Source of the DNA: Salinarimonas ramus
GTDB taxonomy: Bacteria > Pseudomonadota > Alphaproteobacteria > Rhizobiales > Beijerinckiaceae
Direction: 5' to 3'
DNA: 64,000 nucleotides
NCBI RefSeq assembly: GCF_014645695.1
Contig: NZ_BMMF01000011.1
Location: 62,001-126,000 of the forward strand
The position numbers and the translations under genes are program-made. The notes under the pieces were generated by a model, which saw nothing but the letters and a program-made list of their open reading frames with translations, did no database searches and had not been told where the DNA came from. Positions 17,495 through 26,006 of the stretch are shown here, piece after piece. How positions within the stretch are numbered: position 1 is the stretch's first letter; each line of letters opens with the position of its first letter.

Positions 17495-19080
17495 GAGGAG
17501 GCCTCCTCCGCCGCGACCGCCGCCGACCAGGGGTGGTTCGGGTGCACCATGCCGTGGAGCGTGCCGTCCGGCCGGCGCTCGACGGCGCTCGGGATCGCGA
17601 ACTGCACCGGGTAGAGCACGTCGTCGACCACGTCGACGTCGTGGGCGCGGCCGATGCGCCCGGCGGTGTCGGCGGGTGCGCGGCGATCCACCTTGATGCG
17701 CGGCGCGGAGGCGTCGATGCGCGGCGTCGAGAGCGCGCGGCCGAGATCCATGCCGAAATCGAGGCGGAAGGACAGGAGCTGCACGAGGGAGGGCATGATC
17801 TGGCGCCCGCCGGCGGCGCCGACGGCGATCACGCCGCCCTCGGCCGTCTCGCACAGGAGCGGGCACATGTTGGCGAGCGGCTTCACGCCCGGCGCGATGG
17901 CGTTGGGCGCGCCCGGGCGCGGGTCGAACCACATCATCCCGTTGTTCATGAGGATGCCGGTCTTCGGCGAGGTCACCTTCGAGCCGAAGCGCGAGAGCAG
18001 CGTGTTCGTCAGCGAGACCACGGTGCCGTCCCGGTCGACGACGCTCAGATGGCTCGTGCAGCCGGGGTCGATGCCGGCACCGGTGCCGTGCCGTCCCGCA
18101 TGGCCGACGGTGGTAAGGCGATCGGCGTAGGCGGCGCGGATGGCATCCGCATAGGCGGCGTAGTGGGTCGCGCGCGGCGCCTGCGCGGCCGCGCCGGCGA
18201 AGGCGTCCGCGCCCGAGAGGCGGCCGAGCACGTCGCACAGGGCCGGGCCGCCGGTGAGGCCCGGCATGGCCAGCACGCGCGCGCCGCGATAATCCTGCGA
18301 AAGCGGCGTCACCCAGCGGGCGCGATAGGAGGCGAGGTCCTCCAGCGACATGCGCCCGCCGAGCGCCGCCATGTCGGCGACGAGCGCCTGCGCGATCTCG
18401 CCCTCGTAGAAGTCCCGCGGGCCGGCGCCGGCGAGGCGGCGCAGCGTCGCGGCCTTTTCCTCCATGGGCAGGCGGATGCTGGCGCAGCCCTCGGGCAGGC
18501 GCGGCGCCTTGCCGTCGCGCAGCAGCAGGCGCGCGGAGGCCTCGTTGGTGAGGAGGTTGTCGGCGTCGATCGAGAGGCACAGCTCCGCGAACCAGTCCAC
18601 CTCGAGCCCCGCCTCGGCTGCTGCGATGGCGGGGGCGAGCGCCTCGGCGAAGGAGATCGTGCCCTTCGCCTCCAGCGCCTCCGCGAAGCCCGCGACCGCG
18701 CCCGGCACGCAGATGGAATGCACGCCGATGAGGTTTCTGTTGTCGACGACGGACGGCCAGTCGAACCAGTTCCCCTCCTTGCGCGACGCCAGCGGGTAGT
18801 CCGCGGGGTCGATGCCGGCGGGCGAGACCATGGCGAAGTCGAGCGCGCAGACCTCGCCGCTCGCGCCGTCGCGGTGGAGCAGGAAGCCGCCGCCGCCGAT
18901 GCCGCTGAGCCAGGGCTCGACGACGGAGAGGACGAGCGCCGTCGTCACGGCGGCGTCCATCGCGTTGCCGCCCCGGGCGAGGACGGCCGCGCCGGCGCGC
19001 GCCGCCGTCACGTGCTGGGCGGCGACCATGCCGGCCTCGCCGACGACGAGCGCCTTGTGGGTGGTCCAGGTCGTCGTCAT
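17491..19080 (-). CDS. Gamma-glutamyltransferase family protein
   Basis: A 529-residue Ntn-hydrolase of the GGT family. N-terminal hallmarks are ARGGNAMDAAVTTALVLSVVEP and SGIGGGGFLLHRD. The autoprocessing site lies near residue 342 in GCTSHLSVVDRDG, where the threonine becomes the new N-terminus. The usual second threonine is replaced by serine and a cysteine precedes the cleavage point. GGRQIMPSLVQ matches the C-terminal oxyanion region. No signal peptide is evident, which favours a cytoplasmic YwrD-like hydrolase over the periplasmic GGT. It probably cleaves a gamma-glutamyl bond in a compound imported by the surrounding ABC transporter. The start overlaps the deacetylase stop. Confidence 0.9.
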   Translation of the reverse strand: MTTTWTTHKALVVGEAGMVAAQHVTAARAGAAVLARGGNAMDAAVTTALVLSVVEPWLSGIGGGGFLLHRDGASGEVCALDFAMVSPAGIDPADYPLASRKEGNWFDWPSVVDNRNLIGVHSICVPGAVAGFAEALEAKGTISFAEALAPAIAAAEAGLEVDWFAELCLSIDADNLLTNEASARLLLRDGKAPRLPEGCASIRLPMEEKAATLRRLAGAGPRDFYEGEIAQALVADMAALGGRMSLEDLASYRARWVTPLSQDYRGARVLAMPGLTGGPALCDVLGRLSGADAFAGAAAQAPRATHYAAYADAIRAAYADRLTTVGHAGRHGTGAGIDPGCTSHLSVVDRDGTVVSLTNTLLSRFGSKVTSPKTGILMNNGMMWFDPRPGAPNAIAPGVKPLANMCPLLCETAEGGVIAVGAAGGRQIMPSLVQLLSFRLDFGMDLGRALSTPRIDASAPRIKVDRRAPADTAGRIGRAHDVDVVDDVLYPVQFAIPSAVERRPDGTLHGMVHPNHPWSAAVAAEEASS

Positions 19081-19991
19081 CGGGCGGTCCTCCCGCTTGC
19101 GGAGCTCGTGGTGATCGGGCTTCGCGCGATCGCCTCGGCGAGCGGCTCGAGCCCGCTCTCGACGGCGTAGACGCCCGCATTGTCGCTCGTTTCGTGCCAG
19201 CGCGCGATCTCGCCGGCGGTGGCGATCCAGACGTCGTCCTGCGCGGCGACGCGCCCGAGAACGCGCTCCAGCATGGCGACGCGCTGGGCGCGCCCGGAGA
19301 TCCAGGGGTGGATCGTGATCATCAGGAGCTGGCCGTAGGCGCGCCCCGCCTCGAACTCGTCGATCCAGGCATCGCCCACGTCGGCGGCGCGGGCGGGGGG
19401 CCACTTGTCGACGCCGCCGCCGAAGAAGCGGAAGAAGATCGCGTCGTCGATCTGCCACTGGACGGGGATCTCGACGAGGCCGTCGATCTCGTAGGGGTGG
19501 TCGTAGCCAGAGAGCGAGCTGTCGTAGGCGATGCCGCGATCCTTCAGGGCGCCGATCATGCCCGGCGTCATCTCCCAGGCCGGCGAGCGAAAGCCGGCGG
19601 GGCGGGCCTTCGTCTGCGCCTCGACGATTGCGAGCGAGCGGTCGAGGGCGTCCTCGAACTCAGCCCGGGTCGTCTCCGAGACGATCTCGTGGAGATGCCC
19701 GTGCAGGCCCACCTCGTGGCCCCGCTCGACGAGCGCGGGGAGGATCTCGGGATGCAGCTCGGCGACGACGGAGGGCGTGAAGAACGTGCCCTTGATCGAG
19801 AGCCGATCCAGCATGTCGAGGATGCGCCACAGGCCTTCGCGCGGGCCGAAGCGGCGCTGCTCCAGGAGCCCGAGGTGCTGCGGCAGCCCCGCGCGGCTCG
19901 TCCAGAGATAGGGCGCCTCGGCGTCGACGTCGGCGGTGAAGCACACGGCCGAGCGCTTGCCGTCGGGCCAGCGATAGGGTGGGGCGCGCAT
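19077..19991 (-). CDS. Polysaccharide deacetylase family protein (NodB-like amidohydrolase)
   Basis: A 304-residue carbohydrate-esterase-4-type protein starting MRAPPYRWPDGKRSAVCFTA. The metal/catalytic motif 1 is in FTADVDAE, and motif 2 is HEVGLHGHLHE with two histidines. It also has GFRSPAWEMTPGM and a late LLMITIHPWISGR histidine. It lacks a signal peptide. Its closest character is the PuuE-like cytoplasmic deacetylase subgroup that acts on N-acyl or ureide bonds rather than on chitin. An alternative GTG two codons upstream (19997) would overlap the SDR stop in the operon's usual GTGA manner. Confidence 0.85.
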   Translation of the reverse strand: MRAPPYRWPDGKRSAVCFTADVDAEAPYLWTSRAGLPQHLGLLEQRRFGPREGLWRILDMLDRLSIKGTFFTPSVVAELHPEILPALVERGHEVGLHGHLHEIVSETTRAEFEDALDRSLAIVEAQTKARPAGFRSPAWEMTPGMIGALKDRGIAYDSSLSGYDHPYEIDGLVEIPVQWQIDDAIFFRFFGGGVDKWPPARAADVGDAWIDEFEAGRAYGQLLMITIHPWISGRAQRVAMLERVLGRVAAQDDVWIATAGEIARWHETSDNAGVYAVESGLEPLAEAIARSPITTSSASGRTAR

Positions 19992-19993
19992 GC

Positions 19994-20794
19994 TCACAGG
20001 GCCTTCTTCTTGTCCTGGTGGACGACGAGGGAGCCGATGGAATTGCCGCCGTCCACTGCGATCGTCGCGCCGGTGACGTAGGCGGCGGCTTCGCTGGCGA
20101 GGAACATGATGGCGGCGGGCGCGTCCTGCGGCTCGGATCCGCGCCCGAGCGGAATGCCGGCGAGCACGGAGGTGACGTGCGCGTCCGTCAGCGGGCTCGC
20201 GGTCGAGCCCGGCGCGAAGCCCGGCTCCACGGCGTTGACGCGGATGCCGTACTCGGCGAGCTCGAGGGCGAAGCCCTTGGTGAGGCGGTCCAGCGCCGTC
20301 TTCGAGATGCAATAGGGCGCGACCGACGCCCGCATCTTGCGCGCGGCGCCCGACGAGATCATCACGATCGAGCCGCGCACGCCCTCCGTGATCATCTGGC
20401 GGGCGATGCCGCGGGTCAGCACGAAGGGCGCGCGCAGGTTCACGTCGAAGATGCGGTCCCACTCGGCGCCGTCGATGTCGAGCAGGAAGCCGCTCGGGTA
20501 GATGCCGGCATTGTTGATCAGGATGTCGGCCGCGCCGAACTCGCGCGCCACGGTCGCGAGCAGGTCCTCGATCGAGGTGTCGTCGGTGAGCTCGGTGCGG
20601 TGCGTGACGACGTCGCCGCCGAGCGCGTCGCGCAGCGCCTCGAGCGCGGCGTCGTCGCGGTCGGACAGGAGGAGGCGCGCTCCGGCCGCGTGGAAGGCTT
20701 CCGCGATCCAGCGCCCGAACACGCCGGCGGCGCCGGTGAGGACGACGCGCTTGCCCGTGAAGTCGAGATCCTGGAGCGGGTGCTTGGTCTGCAT
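19994..20794 (-). CDS. Short-chain dehydrogenase/reductase (SDR)
   Basis: A 266-residue classical SDR. The cofactor motif TGAAGVFGRWIA is a TGxxxGxG variant. It also has NNAGIYPSGF, a catalytic serine in IVMISSGAARK, the YCISKTALD (YxxxK) motif and VNAVEPGFAPGST. The ATG at 20794 is used; a TTG slightly upstream is unlikely. It lies between a permease gene and the deacetylase gene, suggesting it oxidises or reduces a product released from the imported substrate. The substrate is unknown. Confidence 0.88.
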   Translation of the reverse strand: MQTKHPLQDLDFTGKRVVLTGAAGVFGRWIAEAFHAAGARLLLSDRDDAALEALRDALGGDVVTHRTELTDDTSIEDLLATVAREFGAADILINNAGIYPSGFLLDIDGAEWDRIFDVNLRAPFVLTRGIARQMITEGVRGSIVMISSGAARKMRASVAPYCISKTALDRLTKGFALELAEYGIRVNAVEPGFAPGSTASPLTDAHVTSVLAGIPLGRGSEPQDAPAAIMFLASEAAAYVTGATIAVDGGNSIGSLVVHQDKKKAL

Positions 20795-20818
20795 GGGTGT
20801 GGCTCGCAATCGGCTTGG

Positions 20819-21664
20819 TCAGCGCCGGCCCTCGACCACGTCGCGGACGTGGTCGCCGAGCACGTTGACCGTGAGGACGAGGAGGAAGAGGAAGAGCCCG
20901 GGGAAGACCGCGATCCACCAGGCGGTGGTGACGTAGTTGCGCCCCGTCGCCAGGATCGAGCCCCAGCTCGGGGTGGGCGGCTGGACGCCGAGCCCCAGGA
21001 AGGAGAGGCCCGCCTCGAACAGCACCATGAGGCCGAACTCGAGGGTCGCCACCACCATGATGGGTCCCACGATGTTGGGCAGGACATGGCGCCCCAGCAC
21101 CCAGAGCGTCGAGCCGCCCATGAAGCGCGAGAGCCGCACATAGGGCATCGAGGCGAGCCCCAGCGTCTGCCCGTAGGCGACGCGCGCGTAGCGCGGCCAG
21201 CGCGTGAAGGCGAGGACGACGACGACATTGACGAGCCCCGGGCCCATGATCGCCACGGTGATGATGGCGAGCAGGATCGCCGGCACCGAGAGCACGATGT
21301 CGACGAGGCGCATGATGATCGCGCCCACGATCCCGCGATACCAGGCCGCGATCATGCCGAGCACCGTGCCGACGATGCCGCTCGCGACGACCGAGAGCGC
21401 GGCGACGGTGAGCGACACCCGCGCGCCGTGGATCAGACGCGAGAGCAGGTCGCGGCCGAGCTCGTCGCTGCCGAGCCAGTAGACGACCCCGCGCACCTCC
21501 GTGCCGGGCGCGCGCAGGCGCCCGAGCAGGTTCTGCGCGTTGGGGTCGTAGGGCGCGATCAGCGGCGCGAGGACGGCGCCCACGACGAGGATCGCGGCGA
21601 TGGCGAGGAAGGGCCAAAGCCGCGGCGGCGCGATGCGACGCGCGAGGGAGGTCGCGGAGGCCAT
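20819..21664 (-). CDS. ABC transporter permease (DppC-like)
   Basis: A 281-residue inner-membrane permease of the BPD_transp family. An N-terminal helix (WPFLAIAAILVVGAVLAPLI) is followed by DPNAQNLLGR, a typical DppC N-domain. The permease core shows the EAA-like loop (GLASMPYVRLSRFMGGST, then HVLPNIVGPIMV) and ends in GDHVRDVVEGRR. Its start overlaps the DppB-like stop by one base. It forms the translocation pore with the partner permease. Confidence 0.93.
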   Translation of the reverse strand: MASATSLARRIAPPRLWPFLAIAAILVVGAVLAPLIAPYDPNAQNLLGRLRAPGTEVRGVVYWLGSDELGRDLLSRLIHGARVSLTVAALSVVASGIVGTVLGMIAAWYRGIVGAIIMRLVDIVLSVPAILLAIITVAIMGPGLVNVVVVLAFTRWPRYARVAYGQTLGLASMPYVRLSRFMGGSTLWVLGRHVLPNIVGPIMVVATLEFGLMVLFEAGLSFLGLGVQPPTPSWGSILATGRNYVTTAWWIAVFPGLFLFLLVLTVNVLGDHVRDVVEGRR

Positions 21665-22590
21665 CAGCGCGCTCCGTCGAGGCGGATGCGCGGATCGACG
21701 ACGCTGTAGAGCACGTCCGCCGCGAGGTTGAGGAAGATCGACACGAAGGCGCCCAGCAGCACGATCGCCTGCACGATGGGGAAGTCGCGTGCCGCAATGG
21801 ACTGGATGGTCAGGAGCCCGAGCCCCGGCCAGGCGAACACGGTCTCGACGATGACCGCGCCCGACAGGAGGTTCGCGATCTCGAGCGCGGCGATGGAGAT
21901 CACCGGAATCGCGCCGTTGCGTAGCACGTGGCGGGTGACGACGCGCCCCATGGGCAGGCCCTTGGCGCGTGCGGCGCGGACATAGGGTTTCGCCAGCTCG
22001 TCGAGGGTCGCGGTGCGCGCCACGCGCGCGAAGGTCGCCATGGAGAGGAGCGAGAGGCAGATCGCCGGCAGGATCACGCTCGACGCCTGCCGCGCACCCG
22101 AGGACGGCAGCCAGCCGAGCACGACGGCGAAGAGGAGGATGAGCAGGATGCCGCTCCAGAAGGTCGGCAGGCTCTGGCCGGCGAGCACGAAGCCCATGCC
22201 GATGCGCGAGAGCCAATGCTCGCGCCGCACCGCCATGAAGACGCCCAGCGGCACGCCGATGCCGAGCGCCAGCGCCAGCGCCGCCGCGGCGAGCGCGATC
22301 GTGTAGGGCAGGCGCGAGGCGATGATGTCGAGGACGGGCACGTTCTGGACGATCGACGCGCCGAAATCGAAGCGCATCACGCCCGCCAGGTACTCGCCGA
22401 ACTGGACGAGCACCGGGCGGTCGAAGCCGAGCGTCGCGCGCAGCTGATCGATCGCCTCCTGGGTGGCGCCCTCGGGCACCATGAGGAGCACGGGATCGCC
22501 GGTGAGGCGCTGGAGGAAGAAGATCAGCGCGCTCACGCCGAAGACGGAGATCGCCGCCTGGGCGAGCCGCTTGATGAGGAAGCCGCTCAT
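21664..22590 (-). CDS. ABC transporter permease (DppB-like)
   Basis: A 308-residue permease starting MSGFLIKRLAQAAISVFGVS. It has the conserved DppB N-terminal segment (LTGDPVLLMVP, LGFDRPVLVQFGEYL) and six helices. The EAA loop includes YVRAARAKGLPMGRVVTRHV and the protein ends VVDPRIRLDGAR, a standard DppB terminus. The gene lies 85 bp after the solute-binding protein gene and is coupled to the next permease. Confidence 0.93.
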   Translation of the reverse strand: MSGFLIKRLAQAAISVFGVSALIFFLQRLTGDPVLLMVPEGATQEAIDQLRATLGFDRPVLVQFGEYLAGVMRFDFGASIVQNVPVLDIIASRLPYTIALAAAALALALGIGVPLGVFMAVRREHWLSRIGMGFVLAGQSLPTFWSGILLILLFAVVLGWLPSSGARQASSVILPAICLSLLSMATFARVARTATLDELAKPYVRAARAKGLPMGRVVTRHVLRNGAIPVISIAALEIANLLSGAVIVETVFAWPGLGLLTIQSIAARDFPIVQAIVLLGAFVSIFLNLAADVLYSVVDPRIRLDGAR

Positions 22591-22675
22591 GCGTGGAGCT
22601 TTCTCGTCGCGATGCGATCGGCGGGGGAACGCGGCCGCTCTTCCCGCAGGAGGGCGGCCGCGTCGGCTGTCGGCC

Positions 22676-24187
22676 TCACTCGGCCCAGTCCATCCGGTTG
22701 ATGAACAGGCTCTCGTTGGGCGTCGGCGTCCATTCGAGCCGCTCGTCCGCGCCGTAGATGATCGCGGCCTGGTAGAGCGGCACGAGCGGCACCTCCTGCG
22801 CGACGTATTCGTGCACCTTGGCGTATTCCGAGAGCCGCTCGCCCTCGTCGAGGGTGGCGCGGGCGGCATCCAGGATCACGTCGAGCTCGGGCTCGCGCAC
22901 GGCCGACCAGGAGCTGCCCGAATGCAAGAGCGGATGCAGCACGCCGTCGGCGTCCTGGCAGGCGCAGGACCAGCGTCCGAAGCTGAGATCGGGGCCCTGA
23001 GCCGGCTCGCCGCGCACCTTGGCGAGGTAGGTCGACATGTCCGTCATCTCGATCTCGACGTCGAGACCGACGTCGGTGAGCATCTGCTGCAGCGCCTGGA
23101 CGATGCGCTGGTCGAAGACCGGCGCGGTGGCGAAGGACAGCGTGCGGTCGGCGGCGTCGCCCATCTCGTCGAGGAGCGCGCGCGCCGCCTCCGGATCGTA
23201 GGGCACGCCCTCGACGCCCTCGACCCAGCCGACGTGGGCGGGCGTCAGCATCTGGCCCACCGGCTGGTCGTAGCCCCCGAGCAGGCCCTCGACGATCAGC
23301 TCGCGATCGATGGCGTGCGCGATGGCGCGGCGCATGCGCGGATCGTCGAGGCCGGGCTTCTGCGGGTTGAGCTTGAGGTAGCCCACGCGCTCGGTGAGCG
23401 CCGTGCGCGGCTCGACGCCGTCCGCCGTCTCGAGCTGCATCGCGAGATCGGGATCCAGCGAGACGACGAGATCGGAGGCGCCGGAGACGAGATTCGCCAC
23501 GCGGGTCGAGGCGTCGGGCACCGCGCGGAACACGGCGGCGGGGAAGTCGCCGACCTCGCCCCAATACTCGTCGTTGCGCTCGAGACGCACCTCGACGCCG
23601 CGGTCCCAGCCCGCGAAGCGGTAGGGGCCCGAGCCCACGGGGTTCAGGTTGAAGGCCTCCTGGCCCACCTCCTCGACGATCGCCTGCGGCACGATGGAGA
23701 GCTTCACGAGCTGTGCGAGCAGCGCCGGGTAGGGCGCCGAGGTCGTGAGCTTCACGCGCCCGTCGTCCATCACCTCGGCCGCGGTGATCGTCGAGAACTG
23801 GCTGAGCTGCGGCGAGCCGAAATCGGGGTTCGTGATGCGCTCCACCGAATAGACCACGTCCTCGGCGGTGAGCGGCGAGCCGTCGTGGAAGGTCACGCCC
23901 TCACGGATGGTGAAGGCGATCTCCGTGTCGGAGAGGTATTCCCACTCGGTCGCGATCTGCGGGACGATCTCGCCCTCGTCGTCGCGGGTGAGCAGGTTGT
24001 CGAAGATGTTGCGGTAGACGTAGTAGCTGTCCGGGTTCCACTGCATGTGGGGGTCGAGCGACGAGGGCTCGTTGACGAGGTCCACGGTCAAGAGCTCGGC
24101 ATCGGCCAAGGCCGCCTGCGGGAGCGCGACGAGGGCCGTGGAGGCCGCGAGGGCGGCGGCGAGAGCGAAGCGAACTGTGTTCTTCAT
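22676..24187 (-). CDS. ABC transporter substrate-binding protein (SBP_bac_5, peptide/nickel type)
   Basis: A 503-residue periplasmic binding protein with a Sec signal peptide (MKNTVRFALAAALAASTALV, cut after ALADA). The SBP_bac_5 hallmarks are NEPSSLDPH, the FHDGSPLTAEDVVYSVER signature, GSGPYRF and MRRAIAHAIDRE. It should deliver the operon's substrate to the DppBC-like permeases. Family members bind peptides, nickel chelates, glutathione or opines. The neighbouring GGT and deacetylase favour a gamma-glutamyl or N-acylated ligand, which is inference. Its ATG overlaps the stop of the GntR gene. Confidence 0.93.
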   Translation of the reverse strand: MKNTVRFALAAALAASTALVALPQAALADAELLTVDLVNEPSSLDPHMQWNPDSYYVYRNIFDNLLTRDDEGEIVPQIATEWEYLSDTEIAFTIREGVTFHDGSPLTAEDVVYSVERITNPDFGSPQLSQFSTITAAEVMDDGRVKLTTSAPYPALLAQLVKLSIVPQAIVEEVGQEAFNLNPVGSGPYRFAGWDRGVEVRLERNDEYWGEVGDFPAAVFRAVPDASTRVANLVSGASDLVVSLDPDLAMQLETADGVEPRTALTERVGYLKLNPQKPGLDDPRMRRAIAHAIDRELIVEGLLGGYDQPVGQMLTPAHVGWVEGVEGVPYDPEAARALLDEMGDAADRTLSFATAPVFDQRIVQALQQMLTDVGLDVEIEMTDMSTYLAKVRGEPAQGPDLSFGRWSCACQDADGVLHPLLHSGSSWSAVREPELDVILDAARATLDEGERLSEYAKVHEYVAQEVPLVPLYQAAIIYGADERLEWTPTPNESLFINRMDWAE

Positions 24188-24999
24188 CGGGTTTGTCCTC
24201 TGGTGGGATGGTCGCCTGCGGCCTCGGGGCCGTCTTGGTGGATGTCGGCTCGGGTGTCGTCCGCGGGGAGCCGTGCGGGTGCACGGTCCTGCGCGTTCGC
24301 GATGGGGGCGTCGCTGAAGCCGCAGGCGGCGAGCGCCCGCTCCTCGAAGGCGCGCCGCATGGTCTCGGCGACGGCGAGCGCCGCCGTGCCCTCGCCGCGC
24401 GCCAATGCACGGGCGAGCGCGCCGAGCGGCAGGGCCGGGCGCACGATGGAGAGGCGAACGGCGAGATGCCGGTCGGCCCTGAGCGACAGCTCCCAGGTCT
24501 CCGCGAGCCAGGCGCGCACGCGCGGCTGGTGCACGGCGCCGGCGCACAGGGACGCCGTGCGCAGCTCGGCGAAATGACGCGCGTCGCCCGCCTGGCGCCC
24601 CGCCATGTCGCGAACGGATGCGTCGAAGATGTCCGCCTGGACGAGCATCTCCCTGGCGCGCCCGGGGGGCACGATCGTCTCGGCGAGAACGGGCTCGAGC
24701 AGGCGGCGCGCCGCGAGGAGATCGGCGAGATGCGCGCCGCTCACGGGAAGGACCTGCCAGCCGCGGCGTGGCTGCGCCTCGATCCAGCCGATCGCCGAGA
24801 GCCGCGCCAGCGCCGCGCGCGTCGCGGCGAGGCCCAGCCCGAAACGCCGGGCGAGATCAGCTTCCGTAACGATGCTCCCCGGTGCCGGGTCGCAGGCGAG
24901 GATCGCCGTGCGCAGCGTCGCCAGCGCGAGATCGCCGAGCTTGTCGCTGCGCGGCGGCCCGGGTGTCACGACGGCGAAGGGCGAGTCCTTGTCGAGCAT
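24184..24999 (-). CDS. GntR-family transcriptional regulator (FadR/FCD-like)
   Basis: A 271-residue regulator. The N-terminal GntR winged helix is seen in LGDLALATLRTAILACDPAP, then IVTEADLARRFGLGLAATRAALARL, ahead of an all-helical ligand domain of FCD type. The ATG at 24999 places the wHTH near residue 25. Upstream in-frame starts would translate through the palindrome at 25022-25035 and are unlikely. It is the first gene of the transporter operon, with its stop overlapping the binding-protein start (ATGA), so regulator and target are cotranscribed and probably autoregulated. Confidence 0.85.
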   Translation of the reverse strand: MLDKDSPFAVVTPGPPRSDKLGDLALATLRTAILACDPAPGSIVTEADLARRFGLGLAATRAALARLSAIGWIEAQPRRGWQVLPVSGAHLADLLAARRLLEPVLAETIVPPGRAREMLVQADIFDASVRDMAGRQAGDARHFAELRTASLCAGAVHQPRVRAWLAETWELSLRADRHLAVRLSIVRPALPLGALARALARGEGTAALAVAETMRRAFEERALAACGFSDAPIANAQDRAPARLPADDTRADIHQDGPEAAGDHPTRGQTR

Positions 25000-25021
25000 T
25001 GCGACATGTTCAGACGCCAAA

Positions 25022-25035
25022 TTTGAAATGTCAAA
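25022..25035. promoter_or_regulatory. Candidate GntR operator (perfect dyad)
   Basis: TTTGA, 4 bp, TCAAA is a perfect inverted repeat 22 bp upstream of the chosen regulator start, in an AT-rich patch inside very GC-rich DNA. Size and placement fit an autoregulatory operator for the adjacent GntR protein. The pairing is inferred from position only. Confidence 0.45.
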
Positions 25036-25103
25036 CTGGACGCAACGGAAATCACGCGAACGTGCACGTGTCTCACGAAAGGGCGGGTGCCAGCCCAAAA
25101 GGA

Positions 25104-25135
25104 ACGTGCCCCGCTCGCGAGGCGACGGGGCACGT
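25104..25135 (-). terminator. Rho-independent terminator after tupA
   Basis: ACGTGCCCCG and CGGGGCACGT form a perfect 10-bp stem around a 12-nt loop. On the minus strand the hairpin is followed by TTCCTTTT. It lies about 40 bp after the tupA stop and separates the tungstate operon from the GntR/ABC operon downstream in the same direction. Confidence 0.75.
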
Positions 25136-25173
25136 CGGTCGGTCTCGATGTGGCTGGGGCGCGGCGTGCGCCC

Positions 25174-25986
25174 TCACTGCGCGCTGGGAAAGAACAGCTG
25201 CTCGCCGCCCACGTGGTAGCTCGCGATCGCGGCCTGTCCCGCGTTCGAGACGAGCCAATCGATGAAGGCCTGGCCGGCCTGCGCCTTCACGTGCGGGTGG
25301 CGCTCCGGGCTCACCAGGATGACGCCATAGGGGTTGAAGAGCACCTGATCGCCCTGCGACACGATCTCGAGCGGCCCGCGATTGGCGAAGCTCAGCCACG
25401 TCCCACGGTCGGTGAGCGCGTAAGCCGGCACCTGGGCGGCCGTGTTGAGCGTGGCGCCCATGCCCGACCCGGTGGAGAGGTACCATCGCCCCGCCGGCTC
25501 GACGCCCGCCGACGCCCACAGGCTCTTCTCGGCGGCGTGCGTGCCGCTGTCGTCGCCGCGCGAGGCGAAGGAGGCCTGCGCCTCCGCGATCGCGGCCATG
25601 GCGTCGGCGGCGGTGTCGGTCTCGCGCACGCCGGCCGGGTCCTCGCCCGGGCCGACGATGACGAAGTCGTTGTACATCACGTCGAAGCGCTCGACGCCGT
25701 AGCCCTCTTCCACGAACTGCTCCTCCTGGGCGCGGGCGTGGACGAAGACGACGTCGGCATCGCCGCGCCGGCCGGTCTCGAGCGCCTGGCCGGTGCCCTG
25801 GGCGACGACGCGCACCTCGATGCCGGTCTCCTCCTGGAACATCGGCAGGATGTGGTCGAACAGGCCGGAATTGGCCGTCGAGGTGGTCGAGGCCACGGTG
25901 ATGAACTCCTGCGCGCTCGCGGGCAGCGCCACGAGGAGCGCGAGGCTGGAGGCGAGGCCGAATAAGGCGCGGCGGGTGGCGTGCAT
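25174..25986 (-). CDS. tupA: Tungstate ABC transporter substrate-binding protein TupA
   Basis: A 270-residue periplasmic binding protein with a signal peptide ending LPASAQE. The mature start ITVASTTSTANSGLF carries the TTSTxxSG oxyanion-binding motif of TupA. It also has FASRGDDSGTHAAEKSLW and STGSGMGATLNTA, both typical of tungstate/molybdate binders of the TupA type. It supplies the TupBC transporter with tungstate. The nearby MoeA-like genes and two formate dehydrogenases make tungsten or molybdenum supply to FDH the obvious use. A hairpin terminator follows the stop. Confidence 0.92.
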   Translation of the reverse strand: MHATRRALFGLASSLALLVALPASAQEFITVASTTSTANSGLFDHILPMFQEETGIEVRVVAQGTGQALETGRRGDADVVFVHARAQEEQFVEEGYGVERFDVMYNDFVIVGPGEDPAGVRETDTAADAMAAIAEAQASFASRGDDSGTHAAEKSLWASAGVEPAGRWYLSTGSGMGATLNTAAQVPAYALTDRGTWLSFANRGPLEIVSQGDQVLFNPYGVILVSPERHPHVKAQAGQAFIDWLVSNAGQAAIASYHVGGEQLFFPSAQ

Positions 25987-26006
25987 GGTCGTTTTCTCCG
26001 GATGGA

